From the NCBI GenBank assembly GCA_914767715.1, contig OU612067.1, forward strand, positions 34,942,162 through 35,006,161: a stretch of DNA of 64,000 bases, given 5' to 3'. The stretch itself is not shown here. Within the stretch, counting starts at the first letter, position 1. The stretch is from Membranipora membranacea (taxonomy: Eukaryota; Bryozoa; Gymnolaemata; Cheilostomatida; Membraniporidae). Below are more notes on the stretch, generated by a model. It was not told the DNA's origin. It ran no database searches and saw only the letters and a program-made list of their open reading frames with translations.

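Noticed and set aside
62505-63636. CRISPR-like regular array (also 43-bp and 44-bp arrays)
   Set aside because: No unique spacers; plain tandem repeats in a eukaryotic intron.

Overview
This is eukaryotic nuclear DNA, almost certainly from an invertebrate animal. About 38% G+C, it carries one gene split into many short exons by GT-AG introns, with no bacterial operon structure. The coding exons are all on the + strand. I assembled 56 of them (about 9.6 kb of coding sequence, roughly 3,200 residues). Every one of the 55 splice junctions keeps the reading frame, which is the strongest evidence for the model. The species is not identifiable from sequence alone.

The gene is a polycystin-1 (PKD1) family receptor, open at both ends. 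From left to right it encodes a WSC carbohydrate-binding domain (exons 1-3, 847-3302), then about 15 divergent PKD beta-sandwich repeats (exons 3-31, to 33724). These are followed by an REJ module and a Thr/Ser/Pro-rich linker (exons 32 to about 42, 34097-50101) and a GAIN region ending in a GPS autoproteolysis motif (exons about 43-50, to 59371). The last part holds the first transmembrane helix (exon 51), a cytosolic PLAT domain (exons 51-53), the second and third transmembrane helices (exons 54-55) and the start of the following loop (exon 56, running off the window). The N-terminal signal peptide/LRR region and the remaining C-terminal membrane helices must lie outside. WSC, PKD repeats, REJ, GPS and PLAT in this order is diagnostic of polycystin-1 rather than PKD1L1/2/3 or PKDREJ. 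No C-type lectin domain is visible between WSC and the PKD repeats, where vertebrate polycystin-1 has one.

The introns are the remarkable part. About a third of the window is tandem minisatellite. Many arrays are not randomly placed: the repeat unit contains a splice site of the adjacent exon, so true donors or acceptors are followed or preceded by tens of copies of themselves. The clearest cases are intron 3 (44 bp x10), intron 12 (96 bp x55, the unit being 89 nt of exon plus 7 nt of intron), intron 24 (42 bp x25), intron 29 (67 bp x49, the unit holding the acceptor plus 25 nt of exon), intron 41 (20 bp x about 10) and intron 52 (28 bp x16). Intron 41 also holds a 115-copy, 43-bp array with no length change. 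Two copies of a long-inverted-repeat foldback/MITE element and two families of short dispersed hairpins are also present. No other protein gene, rRNA, tRNA or CRISPR was found.
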